Below, one piece after another: positions 30,883 through 44,544 of a DNA stretch of 64,000 nt. Origin of the DNA: Dipylidium caninum (lineage: Eukaryota; Platyhelminthes; Cestoda; Cyclophyllidea; Dipylidiidae). Location: positions 62,001 to 126,000 of the forward strand of contig QEYB01001398.1 of the NCBI GenBank assembly GCA_017562135.1. Reading direction: 5' to 3'. How positions within the stretch are numbered: position 1 is the stretch's first letter; each line of letters opens with the position of its first letter. The notes under the pieces were generated by a model, which saw only the letters and a list, made by a program, of their open reading frames with translations, did no database searches and was not told the DNA's origin. The translations under genes were made by a program, and so were the position numbers.

Positions 30883-33800
30883 GCTCAACGCGCCCTCCTC
30901 ATCGCACGCCTTCCCCGCCCCGTCGGCCCAGTCGATCAGACCCTCGGGATAGTGCCAAATTTTGCGAGATCCGCCCGCGAACACGCCCAGGTTCCAAATT
31001 TAGCACGTTCGATTGTTTGTTTATCGCACAATCCGGGAAGGGGCCCGATTTCCGGCCCATTTCCACGCAATGCGACGGTTTACATTGCCGAATAAAGCGT
31101 GATTGTTATTAATGGGGCGGCGACTCTGTCTCTCTCGGCTACGGCTTCGTGGTGGTTGGGCTTCCTCGTCGCGCGTGTCCGCTGCGTGAAGGCAGCATGG
31201 CGTTGAAAGACGCCGACCTGAATTGACTGGAACGATTAACTGAGTCGCGCTACGACTCGCGTAGTGACAAATGACAACACGGCGATCCGATGGGCTCGCG
31301 CCTTCTTCCTTCACGGCGGCGTCAGCGTTAAGCTGGAAAGACCGTGAGACGCCAGTTTGGGTGGCCCAAGCGCCGCGACTCGTGCCACGGGGGCTACTTG
31401 GCCCTCATCTCGCCCATCGAGGAAAGGGCAAGCGGCTCTCTAACCAGTCGATCAGAGCAGCCTCTAACGAAGTAAAAGATAAGCTTTCCTTGGGTTAGAA
31501 ATTGTAAGCGATGCGTCTGAAAATGGTTGTTCAAAGGCGCAGTACTAAACATAGCCTCAAATCCAATCTGGAGTCCACTTGTGTACAATTCTATTGAAGT
31601 GGCAGGCCGAGCTGAGACACCCAGTCGAGACGGCGGGCGGATCCAACTGATGGCAGCTGTCACGGAAGGGAAGCAACAAGTGGGCAGTTGTCAGTCTGTG
31701 CTTGGCGAGAGTAGCAGCCAGCGTCGTCCTGTCAGCCCCTGTTGCTAGCCGCTCTTGGCATGAGTGCACCACCTTCGAAGTGGCTGCGGATCCAGTGGAA
31801 TCCGCTGGGCCGGAGATGGTAAAGCTAACTGACGCAAGTCGCAATTTCCATAGTTAGACCGAGAGGAGGATGCAGCAGATTGGACTCAGACTGCTTTGGC
31901 GCAGGGAAGGACGCCAAAATGACATGTTATTGCACATTTAACCGTCTCCTGTTGACCTCAACAAAGCGTCATTACCGAGGTCTCGTTCATTATTACAGCT
32001 CCAATGGATAATCGAGTGACGTCTCGTCAGAGACGCGACAATATTACTAACAGAGAAAAGAAGATCCCGTGAGGAACTGGGATTCGCGGTGACCGTTAAT
32101 GGGGTGTTCGCACGCAAATATGTGGTGTTTGTCTACGCAGGGGATTTGGCTGAGCAGGTCCTTTAATCTGCAGGGACTGTAGTTTCTGTTGGGGAGCGTA
32201 AATCCATAGCACTGCCGACTGGTGCAACTGTATATACCTATAAATTCGATGCAGGATAACTTTTTTACTTAAGTAATTAAAGTAGAGTGAAAATGTACCT
32301 CTTCGGCTTGAAGGTCACGTTCATTAACGAGGCCGCCTTAGAGCTGATGTATTTTCGAAGTCCTCGCGAAACCTCCTCAAATTAGAATGTGCGGTGTCAT
32401 GCACAACTGTGTCGCGAAGTCTACGTCAAAGTCAAATGCATGAAAGAGATTGTTGTGGATATTTCGAAGCGCACGCTGATAACTGTGAAATGGCAATTAA
32501 AAGTATGGTAAATGCCGTTATAGACGTCGTCATTTGGTTTGGCTCTTTGAAAACCAAAGCACTCCTTAAGATGCCGAATGTCTCCATCCTGGGCTAGGTT
32601 GTACTTTGCCTTTAGAGCATCATCCTCCCGTCACGCCCACGGCAGCCCGTTTTTCAAGCAACCCACGGATGCGTAACGGCTAAAAGTCCTTAGACACCAG
32701 CCGAATGGGGATGCAATAAGAGTTGACCACAAGAAGACTTAGTAAAAGTATCCGTCAGTGTATTAATGGGCGACGGAATCGGCATAGAAGCTAAATTAGA
32801 AGATATCTTAACTGAAACAACGATGACAATATGATTACCGTTTCGTAAAACCATTTCGAAAGACTGAGCAACGACTTTGCTGTGCCCGTTCTTCGAATTC
32901 GCGCATCGTCAAACGGAAACAGCATTACCTGTTCGTGCCACACTTTATCGTGGCTACGAACGAAGAGTTGTAAGTTGTGACGTTGCCCGAAGATTCTGCT
33001 TCCCACACAAGAGGATCGCGTGAGCTTCCCAATTTGCCCTCTTGTTGATGCAGTCGAGTCCATTGAAATAATTGCTTATGGCGACAAAACTTGAGGCGAT
33101 GAAACTCTGTGACAATAAAGCTGAGTTTCTGAGTCGACGAAGAGGAGGCCCAAACGTGGTTTAAGTGGACCAACCTCCGATATTTGGAGGAACTGCTGAC
33201 CCCTCAGACGGCGAGTCTATCACAGCGGTGGGGGTGAGGGAGCGACGACCCGCTCCTACTTGCGCCCTCTCATTGGGCGTTGTTTGCCCTTTTTTCACTC
33301 AAATTGCCCTTGTCAGCCATATTTTTAGATTCAGCTCGTTGATGGGTCTCCAGCTTTTCGACTTTCTTCAAAAAAGACGTGCCGGCTGCAGGAGAGTTTC
33401 TCGCGAGACTTCAGCTGTGTCAGCGGAAAGTGAGGATTTCTTATTTTGCCGGCTGAGCAGCCGACACGCAAACCGCCGAGGGGGAGAGAGAAGTTCCGCT
33501 GCATTAATTTCAACGCGAAGGCACGTCTTCGCTGTGTGTGGATGATGTCTGCTGATGTAAGGCGCAGGCCGTTCGGAGGCAAAACGTGACGACGTCTTGA
33601 AAACCAACAACGTATGCCAACCTATCACCTCGACCGCATCACTCACACGACTGTTTCTCCTTGCCATAGCCAATTTTGGACTGATGCTGCGATGAAAAAG
33701 GACGCCGCCCATACCGAGCGCCCCACCAAATGTGGTGCCGAGGAGAGCACCGACTTCGCCTAATCTCCAAGCGCCTTTTCTAACACATGTCTTCTTGCGT

Positions 33801-35588
33801 AGAGCTAAAAAGAGCCTGTCTACCTTCTGACAGCCTCCTCTGTTGGAGGGCTGGGAGAAGAGGATCAGGAAGAGAATAATGTGTCCAATAGATCCATGCG
33901 ACTTAAATACGTACACACGCCATGTCCATATCGTCCATCGCTTACGCACTTCCTATATAGAGATGATTTCCATTCAAATAAACGGAAATTAGCACCCACA
34001 AATTGTCTCCTCCTTCCTTTTCTTTCAAGGTCGTCATCCAACTCTTCAGACCACCCATTTGAGATGCCGTTGTGTCGGTGCGGAAATGCTGCTTTTGTAA
34101 ACCCAGCACTGAGAAAGTGTTGTCATAAATGAAAGCCGGCGCATTTCAATACAGATTAATTAGACTGGATATTAATTCTTTTGCGCCAGCGAGTGCAGCG
34201 TCTCAGAAATATGGTAAAAATCGCGGTGTGTGTCAGTTGAATATCAACGCGACACTACTATGGGGAATAATAAATTTTTCAACGAAAATTTGTTATTCAG
34301 TCCCGTTCCCTTCGTAACAGGCGAGTAAAACTCGAGCAAAATGAACTCCCCAGAAATCCGTCGCTGTGTTGACGTCTCTTCAGTCGACTTTATGTTATGC
34401 CAATATCTTCTTATCTTTTCAGAGGTAAATGCAAAAATGTAGACTAATGTGTGGATAAACTTAAGGTAACTCAAGAGCAGTTACATTTGATGCTCATTTA
34501 ACAAAGTAACCTTCGTTTCATTTGATTTATAAAAATATAAATGATAAATAACGGCTCCTGCACAACTTATGTGAGTTTTTTATGGTTCTTAATACAAGGG
34601 CATTTGAAAGCAGAAATGGGGAAGTGGTGCGACTGATATTTGGAAAATATTTTTGTGGTTCTGTTTTCCTTGTCATCATAATAAACAAGGATTTACCACA
34701 ACGGCAGCGGAATAATTAAAACCATTTCGTCAAAGGCGGCACAATCTGCTAGACGCTGAGAATCGGGTTTGCTCTCAAGCTGTTGGGAAAATAGGCCTTT
34801 TTCTATATGCCAAGGGCAACTAAGAACTTATCGCCATATCTGTAGAGCACCTTATCAAACTAACAGATTCAAACAGTAAATTATACATCGGTCTCAGAGC
34901 TTTACAATCTCAATAGGGTTGAGCTGTTTGCTTTCTTTATGTGAGCTATTTAATTACCGCTACATGCAAAATAAGTTCGGTTGGTGCTAACGATTTTGGT
35001 TGCCTCGATTTGTTCTCTAGACTAGTTCCATTGTGTTTTTCTCCCTCATTTCGTCCTCACCTAAAATCATTATAAGTATAGTAAGGAGTGTAGTTTTGTA
35101 ATTTGGGCTGTGTCCCATGATTTATTGACTGGTTTTGTTCCCAAAATTTTCCCTATTCTGGACTGTTCCAACATTATGTGTTCTTCCTTTTACAGGCATA
35201 TATTTCGGAATTCGTTTGCGTTTTTTTCTCTTTATCGGTTTGTAGGAATCTGGCTGGTTTCTCGAGTCTTTGTTTCAGTTAAGCTATGCTTTCGAATAAC
35301 TACGTAACAGCATAGTCAGTCGTCTTTTGTCGTTATACGTGTGAAATATTCCGTGTATTATAATCTCGTCACTAGTCTCGCTATTGCTCGATGTTTATTA
35401 GTGTTAAAACTGTGTGGTATCTCTTGGATTTTCAGTGTTTGATTAATAATGCCTGCCGGCGCATCGTTACCGCAATATTTTCTGTAATTTTACTACATCC
35501 TTCACAGGTTTGTTGTCATTCCATTTTTTATCCAGTCTTACTAATAGCCGTATCATGGTTTCACTTTGCCTTATAAATTAGGCTTGCC
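30883..35588. other. Intergenic region between RRM1 and BAP1
   Basis: About 4.7 kb with no recognised gene. It holds a probable RRM1 poly(A) signal (31091-31096). The longest open frame (33368-33949, minus, 193 codons) has no domain and overlaps another on the plus strand. The right part (34.1-35.5 kb) is AT-rich and probably contains the BAP1 promoter. Confidence 0.5.
31091..31096 (+). terminator. Poly(A) signal of RRM1
   Basis: AATAAA about 210 nt downstream of the RRM1 stop codon, followed by a TG-rich stretch. Confidence 0.45.
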
Positions 35589-38500
35589 ATGGGACAAGAG
35601 GAGTGGCTTGAGCTAGAGAGCGACCCTGGTCTGTTCACCCTCCTTGTCGAAGATCTTGGAGTGACGGGTGTCCAGGTTGACGAGATTTACGAATTATCGA
35701 AAGTCCCATCTGACCCCGTTTTTGGCTTTATTTTCCTTTTTCGTTGGCAGCAAAATGAGAAAAAGGTGAGTCATGCCCACTTCTTCGTTCTTTTTCTCAC
35801 GACCAAGTTATTCTTGATGAGTGCATATTCTACAAATTATGCGCTTTGAAATCGCTCATTATTTATTTTCGTTTCTTCTCTGCTCTCTAGATTTTTACAT
35901 ATTTACACTCCCCGTTACTTGGGTCGTTTTCTTCCCTAGCACAACTCCCGCCGCAGTTTACGTGGAGGTACAACCTCACTTACTGCATCGCAAGCTTCCT
36001 CCGCTGGTGCAGACACATCTCTTACTAATAATTCCGCTCTCGGCGATATCTCCATCTCGGCAACTGCCGTTCATCAAGGATTGCAGAATGGAAGCAATTC
36101 CACCACCTCTTCCGAGCGCCGAAAAGTAAAGACGGAGATCGACGGAAGCGACCCAGAGGAGGTCTTTTTTGCGCATCAGGTGGTGCCCAACTCCTGCGCC
36201 ACGCATTCTCTTCTTTCCATACTCATGAACACTTCGCACCAGAACGTAGATCTGGGTCCTCTCCTCCGTGAGTTCCGACGCGCCACCCAGTCCCTTTCAC
36301 CCAGCCTGCGAGGTCTTGCTATAGGCTTTATGCCGCCTCTTATGGAGGCACATAATCGGCACGCTCGTCAACAAGCCTCCCATTCACCACCCTGCCTCCC
36401 TCCCGCATGCGATGAAGCCACTTCGGCCCGCGTCGTCCGGTGCGCTGTTGAGGCGGCGCAGAGAGCCACCCTTGCGGAGGCCGAAAACGGAGTTGGGGGT
36501 GGCGGCGAAACTGTTGCCGGAGAGGACGCGTTGGGGATGGGGAGCAGCGGTGGAGGCGGGGTGGGAGTGAAGGCAGGCGACACCTTTCACTTTGTATGCT
36601 TTCTCCCCGTTGGACGTTTCCTCTATGAGCTGGATGGCCTGAAGCAGGAGCCCATTAATCACGGCCTTTTGGAAGACCCTGTCACCCACGTCGGTTGGAC
36701 ACGACAGTGCTTGGATCTCCTGAAACAACGGATGCGTGATGTGAGTTAACATTGGTTCATTTCGCATATTTCTTCTAAGGTTTTTATAATGACCCACTGG
36801 AAATGCTCGTTTAGACTCACCTTTGGTGTCAAGCCCTCGCCAAAGGCAATACTCGTATTTTTTCCAATGCGCTGCATTCTCTAAGCTCGTCATACTCCGC
36901 TTATTCATTTCATTTTGTGTTTTTGCGCTATAAAATGCTTATCGACAATTAAAGACCGATTTTCACATCTTCTTGGGACTTTTTTTCACTTTATGGCTGT
37001 GAATTTTTCTCTAACTACACTATTCGCGACTATAAAACAACCGCTTATTTTTACGTCGATTTACGAGGCCATCACATGATGAGGCGTGTTGGAGTGTCTA
37101 GGGTGAAGAAATTGTTTGAGATTTTCGCGTCCTAACCATTTAGGTCTATCTGAGTTAACAATCTGTGTGAATTTTATGAAAATTTGATATCTTTTTTTTT
37201 CAACCCTTATACGTTTTACTGCTTCTCTCCACGTATTTTCGTGATGCAACCTCATGTAGTAAAGCGCCTTCCGTCTGGTCTGTTGGAGGACTTTGAGCCT
37301 GCCTGTAAACGCTGTTGCCACCTCCTCCAGATTGTGGTTGGGCAACCCTAACCAGTATTCTCATAAGTTAACCTTTTGGGGGGTATTTTAGGCCACCTCG
37401 GCAAAGTGCTACCACCACAAAGTGTTAGTTGGTTTTGATTTGTCAGCAGACCGTCTCTCGGCTCCTGCTGTCTGCTCTTCTCAGCCTCAAACAGTCTCGG
37501 TATTCGCCATTCCGCACACACCCGCAAGGGTGCATATTCAAGATCACTTTTGACGAGTCGGGAGACACTTAGTGCTCCGACGTGTATTTTCACGGCTGAA
37601 TTTCGCCGTCCGCCTTAGATTGGGTTTATCAAGTGGCGACGAGCGGTCGGTAGGCGACTGGCTGCTCCACCGCCTCCCTGTTTGCGGAGGTGGCTCATTT
37701 GTCGTCGTCCCACCGAGGCGACTCATCATCCGTGCGGCAAAAGGCACTTTTGACGGATTACCGCTCCCTCTGACATGAGTGAGTTGGTCTCTCTGACAAT
37801 TTTCAGTGCACGCGTCGCTTGTGGCAGGCTCCAGACTTCAAGGTGGGTGTACATGACAGTTAATGGTTGCCGTCGCCTATGATGCGCATCACCTCGGTGG
37901 GTAAGGGAGTTTTCCTCACTCTCCCCGTGTTGCCTGGTAAAATCATAATGTTGCCGATTATAAGACCTGGCTGCCGTTGCTTTTGCACAAGAGACTATCG
38001 TTGCCACTAATTTAAGAGCCTAGTCTTGTGCAGACCTAGGACGTAGCAATCAGGCAGTCCTTTTTGACGTGAAATCGTGCCTTGAAAATGCCATTTTGTG
38101 TGTGCGACGGGAGCGGTGTGAGCAGCCTGATGACCTGGAGCGTGTTGTACTGAGCATTCAGCCCTGTGTGTCACCTCTTCCGTCTTCGTAGCCATCAACT
38201 CTCTCTCCCTCACCCTCCCTGGCTCCTCCTGACACAATGACAACTCGCAGCCCGCGCGTGTGTGTGTGTGTGGCAACAGCGCGTCCCCTGACTAGTGCCA
38301 GTGTACACTTCGCTGTGGATCCCCAAATTCACTGCTCTTGCTCCTGTGGCCTTTAACCAGAGAGAAAATTTGAGAAGTTAGCGTGTGAGACGGGCATTTT
38401 CGTGTGGCGCGAGAGCGAGGTAATCGCTTCCACCTCCAGTGGTGCCTCGTCTCCCGGGGCATATTAAGCAGCAGCGCTGGGGCGGGCTGGGGGGGGGGTG

Positions 38501-40399
38501 GCGAGGAGGCTGCCTGGCTGGTGGGCAAGTGGGGAGTGAGCCAAAATGCGTCGACGCCTCCGCCCTGGGGCATTCGCCCCAGAACACGAGGCCACTCGCC
38601 CTCTCGGCACTTGCACGACCGCCACTGCCTCCCCGTCTCGCCCCGACTCAACTCTCTCGATTGACTGTCTTGTTTCCTGCGACAAAAAACGAGATTGCAG
38701 TAGGCCAGCTAATTTCTGCTCCTCCTCTGTCAACTTTGAGAGTCTGCATATCTGAAAGTGCGGCGGCTAAGGTCCGCCGTTCGCCGACTGGCAGCTGACC
38801 GTCTCCCGCAGGTGAATCACCGTTGCTGTGCCAGAAGTACACGTTGCCTTTACGACTGCCCGCACCCGCGCTGCCGAATTTATTGCCGCCCTCCTGACTT
38901 ATTTGCCCGACGGTTCTGTCTGTTGTTGCCGAATGCTGCTGTTGTTGGTGTAATTTTGCCATGCTCCCTTCTCCCGGAGGACGGTCTGACCAGAATACAA
39001 GAAGCGGGGCGAGATGACGTCGCGTGGCAACTGGAATTCCGCCTCGTTTCGTGCCTTAATTTCGAGAACTCGGGGACCCTGGGCTCTCCTGAATATGCTT
39101 TCGTGTTTTGTGCAGCAAGAAGTGAGGTACAATTTGATGGCGGTGGTGCCAGACCGCCGTCTGGCGTTGACTTCGCGTCTGGACAACCTTGAGAAGAACC
39201 GTTCCATCCTCGAGAAGACCATCCAGCAGTTGACCAACAGCAATGCCACAGCCGTGGCTATTAAGTTGGAACACAACGGCTCTTTGGAGCCACACGGTGT
39301 CGAAGTGAACGGGGCCATGAAAGCCATGGAGGAGGAGCAGGCTGAGACGAAACAGGACCTAGAAACGGACATAGAGACGATGGGGGTGGAAGTCGACGCG
39401 GAGGAAGCAGGAGAGTGGTCGCTTGATCCCCTGGAGGGCGAAATGGAGGTGGACGGACGTCCGGTCACTCGAGCGGCCAGTCGAGCAGCAGCAGCCGCAG
39501 CCGCTGCGGTGCAATCGAAATTGTTGAAACGTTCGCTGTCCCTCGCTCCCGCCACCGGTGCGGCCGCGCGTAGGCCGAATCTTCGCGGGTTTGGCAGTTC
39601 CGTCTCCTCTCCAACGTCGATCTGCATTGACCTCACCGAGGGCGACATGTGTCCTGCGAATAATAATGCTCTCTCGGATGAGATTACGGAAGGAATGATC
39701 ACCCGCCGTAGGAGCATCGTTAAGGAATCTTCTAGCCCGATTTCCAAGTATCCCACCCGCTCGTCGACGAAACGCGATACCCTTGCCTCGCACTCGCTCG
39801 CGAATGCCCGCTCCACCGGGGTGATGCTGAGCAGAGACGAGGCTTCACCGACAACCACCACGGCCTTCCTGACGACGGAGAACCTCAACCAACTGTTGGC
39901 GGGCATAGAGGCGCAGGCACGCGCGTGTTCCGCGGCGCTGGCCGAGGAGGAGTCGAGGCGCCAGGCATATCGGGTGGACGCGTCTCGACGGATCCACAAC
40001 TACGAGCCTTTTATCCGAGCCTTTTTGAAGGAGTTGAAAGAACAGGGTATGCTGCAGAAGCTCGTGGGAGAGGCGAATGCCACGGTTGACAGCGGTGGAA
40101 GACAATTGCGGAAGCGGCGAACGACCTCCATGACCCCTCAGAAGGCCATCTGGTCGTCGTCCTCGGCGCTGTCGACCTCCTCCTCCTCCTCCACCAACGG
40201 CGACACCTCGGGCGTGGGGACGGCGCGAGGCGCGCTCTCCCGGCTGGCCGTGAAGAGGGCGCGGCTGACCGCGGTGGCGAATCGACCCTCCACGAGGATG
40301 TCCTCGTCTGCCTCCGCCGCGATGGGCGCCTCCTCGGGGACCGGGGTGAATTCAGGACGGGCTGGAAGTCGCAAAAGGGCGTCTCGGAGAACGCTGTGA
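35589..40399 (+). CDS. BAP1: Ubiquitin carboxyl-terminal hydrolase BAP1 (UCH family, Calypso-like)
   Basis: Three exons (35589-35765, 35940-36740, 39116-40399), with introns of 174 and 2375 nt, encode 753 residues; human BAP1 has 729. The UCH domain starts at once: [20 protein letters not shown], then [14 protein letters not shown] and FGFIFLFRW. The nucleophile Cys is in [15 protein letters not shown], the catalytic His in [12 protein letters not shown], and the Asp in [19 protein letters not shown] closes the domain. The C-terminal ULD-type segment has [20 protein letters not shown], then a basic RKRRT and KRASRR tail like a nuclear signal. BAP1 with ASXL removes ubiquitin from H2A Lys119. 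Two insertions in the UCH domain (about residues 60-120 and a Gly/Ala/Glu-rich one before DTFHF) distinguish it from the human protein. I do not see the NHNY HCF-1-binding motif. Confidence 0.92.
36741..39115 (+). other. BAP1 intron 2 (2.4 kb)
   Basis: It starts GTGAGT right after MRD and ends TTTTGTGCAG before [10 protein letters not shown]. No exon or nested gene was recognised inside. A small extra exon cannot be excluded, because the human protein has several more residues at this point. Confidence 0.6.
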
Positions 40400-42585
40400 T
40401 AATAATGCATTCTTTTTCATCCTCTTTGCCATTACTACTAATCCTATCACTGCTTTTACCTAATTACCACTTGATGCGCAATTCCTTCTGTACAGGCATC
40501 TGTGTATATACTTATACATATTATCACTGACATTTCCCCTAGCGGGATGCACGTTCGTGTGTGGTGATAGTCTCGTGAATAAAGGAATACTTTTTTCGCC
40601 CCTTCATGGCTCTGCCTTTTTCCCCGGGTCCCTCGGCCTCCCCGCCTGTGCGTGTGCGTCTGTTCCATCAAGTCGGTCAAGCGGTTGTTCGCGCCGTTGG
40701 CAACGCATGGCCGAGTGGGCATCTTGTTTTCGGGCGCCGGCCTGTTTACGCGGTATTGAAGGCCCTCAGGCCCAGTGGTGTTGGCGAAAAGCGCAAAAAG
40801 CAGGTCAGATTTTGGCCTAGATAAGTGGGGAATGTGGAGCGACTGCCCGTGTTGGGCCTCCTATTCTGCCAACACCGACGAAGTAGGTCGGCGCGTGAAT
40901 CAGACACCAACGGATGCCGCGTTTGTGCAAAGACCGGGTCCTCGCGTTTGCTTGGGTAGTTGTCGAGAACAGATGAAGTTTTGGGGGACAGCACGGCGTA
41001 AATAGCGCCGCGATAAATGCGAGTTTCCGCAAGCAGCAGTCCTTTCGTGACCCGACAAAGCCTGTTTTGGCGCAGCAGTCCTCGCCGTCGCTTACTCGCC
41101 CCGCCGGCGTTGGATCCGACGGTGTCTGTCGCCTCCGCGCCCTTCTGCCCACCAAGCGAAGGGCTTCTTCCCTCGCGCCCACTCGCAGTGCCTCGGGGTG
41201 CTGCGGTGTGCAAACTCCTTCTGTGAGTGTCAAGTTAACCGGACCGCTGTGTGCACAAGTGTCAGGTCCCCCGCCTCCTTTCGTTTGGTAGCAATTCACT
41301 CGAGTTAAAACTAATGAGTAAAAGGCTCGGAATGCCAAACAATGCACCACTGCAGTAGAAACTTTCCCCCAAGTAAAAATTATTTTTGCCTTAACTCGAT
41401 TGGTGCGCCCTTCGGTACTTTTACAGTTGTTTTGATTCGCTTTCCGCCGTATTGCAGTCTGCATTACCTTGTGCTACCAGGCTATGAAAAGGCCATTTTC
41501 ACGTTCGAATTCACTTTATAAACATTGATAATAATGTCAAGAGACGGTTGTTAACTTTTGGTACATTCTGTATTTGCTTCCGCCTGTTGAGCAGGTTCGA
41601 GGGCCTTAGAAACAGACCTTTAGTCGTACACCACTTGTTTAACTGTCATAAGACTTAGGTATTTTGCACTATGGGTAAACGCTTTGAAATCAAATTTTTT
41701 AACTACACTTGGGGGCACAGTCTCAAGTCTATGCCTATACAAACAGTGCGCTCTTAACTATGTCAACAACGACATCTGCCACGACCACGTCTAGCCAGTG
41801 CGGTGTATAGCCTATTAAGTTTTAATAATGAGTAAGAACTGCCTGCCATCCGTCGATCGGTTGTTCTTTAAATCTGACCTACTATGTGAAGCCATCGTGT
41901 TTGAAACTCGAGAATAAGAAGGTTTGCAGCGTTCCTTTGACATAAATTATCCAGTAAATAAATTATGCATTTTATCTCCCTATACAATACCACTCAATAA
42001 TAAACGACTGACGTACATTTTCGTGTAAGAATTACAAGCACGTTAGGTGGTGAAGAAATGTTTTAATCGTTATTAAATTAGTGCTTGATGAGCTGTAGAG
42101 TGCACCAGCTAAGTAAATCACTATACATAACATCATGCCCGCCAGATCGGTGCCTTGAATTAAAGTAGTTAAAAAGGCATTCTATACTGGTTTACCAGCC
42201 GCTAAAAAGTTTTACAACTATTGAAAAGGCATTTGATATATAAAAATTTAATTCCAACAAATATTTCATAGTGTTTAATTACTATATGTTAACAAGCTAT
42301 AATTGTATCTATCGGTGCCCGTAATATCGTAATAATATATTTTTTAGCACGAGGATCTTTTATGCTTACCTGTCGACTCGCGCCACTTGCAAATGTAACG
42401 AGTAAATCCGGTTCTGTACGGTCAGTAAGACGTAATGAATTTTCCCTACATGTCGTGTGATCGTTTTGCATAGTTTCATACTTATTTTTAATCAATTTTT
42501 GCTCTTTGCCTTAGTTTGGCCTGGCCTTCTTTCTACATCCACTAAGTTCTTTTTCATTATTTTCATCCGTAATTTTTTCCAGGCT
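40400..42585. other. Intergenic region between BAP1 and ACTR10
   Basis: It holds the BAP1 poly(A) signal (40578-40583), then a GC-rich segment (40.6-41.2 kb) with several overlapping shadow frames, then AT-rich DNA. No gene was recognised. Confidence 0.5.
40578..40583 (+). terminator. Poly(A) signal of BAP1
   Basis: AATAAA 179 nt downstream of the BAP1 stop codon. Confidence 0.5.
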
Positions 42586-42588
42586 ATG
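42573..42588 (+). promoter_or_regulatory. Splice acceptor immediately before the ACTR10 start codon
   Basis: A long pyrimidine tract ends TTTTTTCCAG, followed by GCT and then ATG. An acceptor 3 nt before the start means either a 5' UTR intron or spliced-leader trans-splicing. Confidence 0.5.
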
Positions 42589-44544
42589 GCTATTTACGAT
42601 TCGATGATTGGTGAAAAGACCCCCATAATATTTGACCTCGGAACGGCTTATATAAAGTAAATATACTTGTAATAAACAACCCGTTTAGATGTGGCTTTGC
42701 TGGTGAAGCCAGTCCACGTTTCATTCTTCCCTCTCCATTCGCCAAAATGGATTTCTCAGCCGTCAACCTTTATGAAGTTCTGAAGGAACTTTTTCATCGT
42801 CTTTGTTACAAGTACGATTTAATACCCCTCTTCTTATATTTATCAAAGAAACCTTATCGTCAATGCAAAGGAACGTCGTGTTGTAATAGTCGAGTCCATT
42901 ATGACTCCTACTCATTTTCGCCAAGCAATAGCAGATGTCCTCTTCCGTCACTTTGAAGTCCCCTCTCTGCTCTTTGCACCAGCTCATCTTATTTCTCTTT
43001 TCACCCTTGGTATTTCAACAGGACTCGTGGTTGACTGTGGTTATTCTGAGGCTCTCGTATTGCCTGTATACGAAGGTTATACTCTCCTCTCCGCTTGGAG
43101 TTCCGCTCAACTTGGAAGCCGTCGTCTGCATGAGGAGCTGGAACGTCGGATCCATGAGCAGGCTTTCACGATGGAAGAAGGTAGTACAGAGCGAAGGAAA
43201 GTTTCCGAAGTTTCAGAAATTGGTGACGCCACAAAAGGGATGGTGGAAGACATCCTAGTTCGAGCCTGTTTTGTCAGTCCTGCTGATCGGGCTGCACTGT
43301 GGCAGAAGTGGGAAGAGGAGACGGCAGCAGGTTCTTCCTCGGTCCAGCCTCCAACTTACGCTACGGAGAGTTTCACGTGTTCAATAGGATGTGTGGGTAG
43401 GAAAGGGAGGCTCCAGACTTGTTCACATTCCATCACCGTTGCGTGAAAGAGTAACGGAATTGTTATTTACTCCGCAAGATTTAGACGGAGTGACGATCAC
43501 GACATTGGTTTTGGACTGTCTACTCACATGTCCTATTGATTGCAGAAGGTTGGTTCTACTTTCATAATATGCATTAAACATTGAATATCTCTTCAAATTG
43601 AATTTCCATTGCATAATTTTTTTGAACATATGAATTGTCTAGCGGACTGAATGAGGGGTTCCCTTACGCGAGTGACATGTGGTCGGTTATTTGTTGCTTT
43701 GCAATGAGAGTATTCCCAAATGACCGCTCCCCTCGATGTCGGCTCCTCCAGATGATTGGATTTCAAGACTCTTTTCTGAGTCAAACCGCATGACCGGATG
43801 GTAGATTCAAAAGACAATATTATTTTTAAAACCTTGGGCAACAGGCAAATATTCCCTGTTTCATTTCCCGAGCCTCTCTCCTGTTTCCTGATCATCACCC
43901 GTGTGCTCCTTTTAACACAATTTAGTTGTATCGGACATTTGCTACCAGTTAGTGAGAAGAGGCCAACCTGATGATGCATGGTCATTGGGCTGGGAAGGAG
44001 TCTTGCCATTACAAATGATTTGCCCGCACTAAACTACTCTAAGGCAAATACGAACGGGTTTATTGTTGCTAAAATCACTTGAGGTTTATTTAATTTATTT
44101 GTGCAACCATTCACCTCGTGTCCTTTCGCCTATTCATCCACTCTCATTAGATTACCGGTTTGTTCATGAAAAGTTACGTGGTGGCAGCGTTCACTTGTGC
44201 ATTGCTCATATATCTGCTGGTAACTAATTCGTCCTTTCAGGAATTTGGTACAAAACTTGGTGTGCATAGGTGGGACTACAATGCTTCCAGGTTTCGTGGA
44301 ACGTCTCAATGAGGAGTTACAAAGGAGCCTTGATCTGCCACACTACGCGTCTCTGAGAGCTCTCAAGACCTCTCTGAAATTTCATCGGCCCCCCGCTAAG
44401 GCCAATTACACCGCGTGGCTTGGTGGTCAGTTTTGTTGAGGCTAACTTGAACACTTCGACTCGACGCCTTAAACGGTGTACGAGTTATTCCTCACAGCGT
44501 GTTTATCGGCCTCCAGGCGAGGAGGCTTCGTACATCTTTTATAA
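42586..44544 (+). CDS. ACTR10: Actin-related protein 10 (dynactin pointed-end complex)
   Basis: Exons 42586-42656, 42689-42811, 42849-43376, 43417-43548 and 44241-44425 join in phase, with introns of 32, 37, 40 and 692 nt. A last exon 44498-44544 is tentative, giving about 361 residues. Matches to ARP10: EKTPIIFDLGTAYIKCGFAG, NAKERRVVIVES, THFRQAIADVLFRHFEVPSL, LVVDCGYSEALVLPVYEG, EDILVRACFVS, LDCLLTCPIDCRR, VCIGGTTMLPGFVERL and PPAKANYTAWLGG. ARP10 caps the pointed end of the dynactin filament with ARP11 and p62/p25/p27 and so supports dynein transport. After WLG the family continues for about 50 residues. Here only about 16 residues follow in the exon I chose, and an alternative acceptor near 44626 (TTAATTACAG) gives a different tail. 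The gene identity is firm; the C-terminus is not. Confidence 0.88.

Noticed and set aside
33368..33949. 193-codon minus-strand frame between RRM1 and BAP1
   Set aside because: No family resemblance; it overlaps plus-strand frames. A Gly-rich hydrophobic patch alone is not enough.
38899..39999. 366-codon open frame antisense to BAP1 exon 3
   Set aside because: It mirrors the GC-rich, Ser/Ala/Arg-rich BAP1 coding strand and has no domain. BAP1 on the plus strand is firmly identified.
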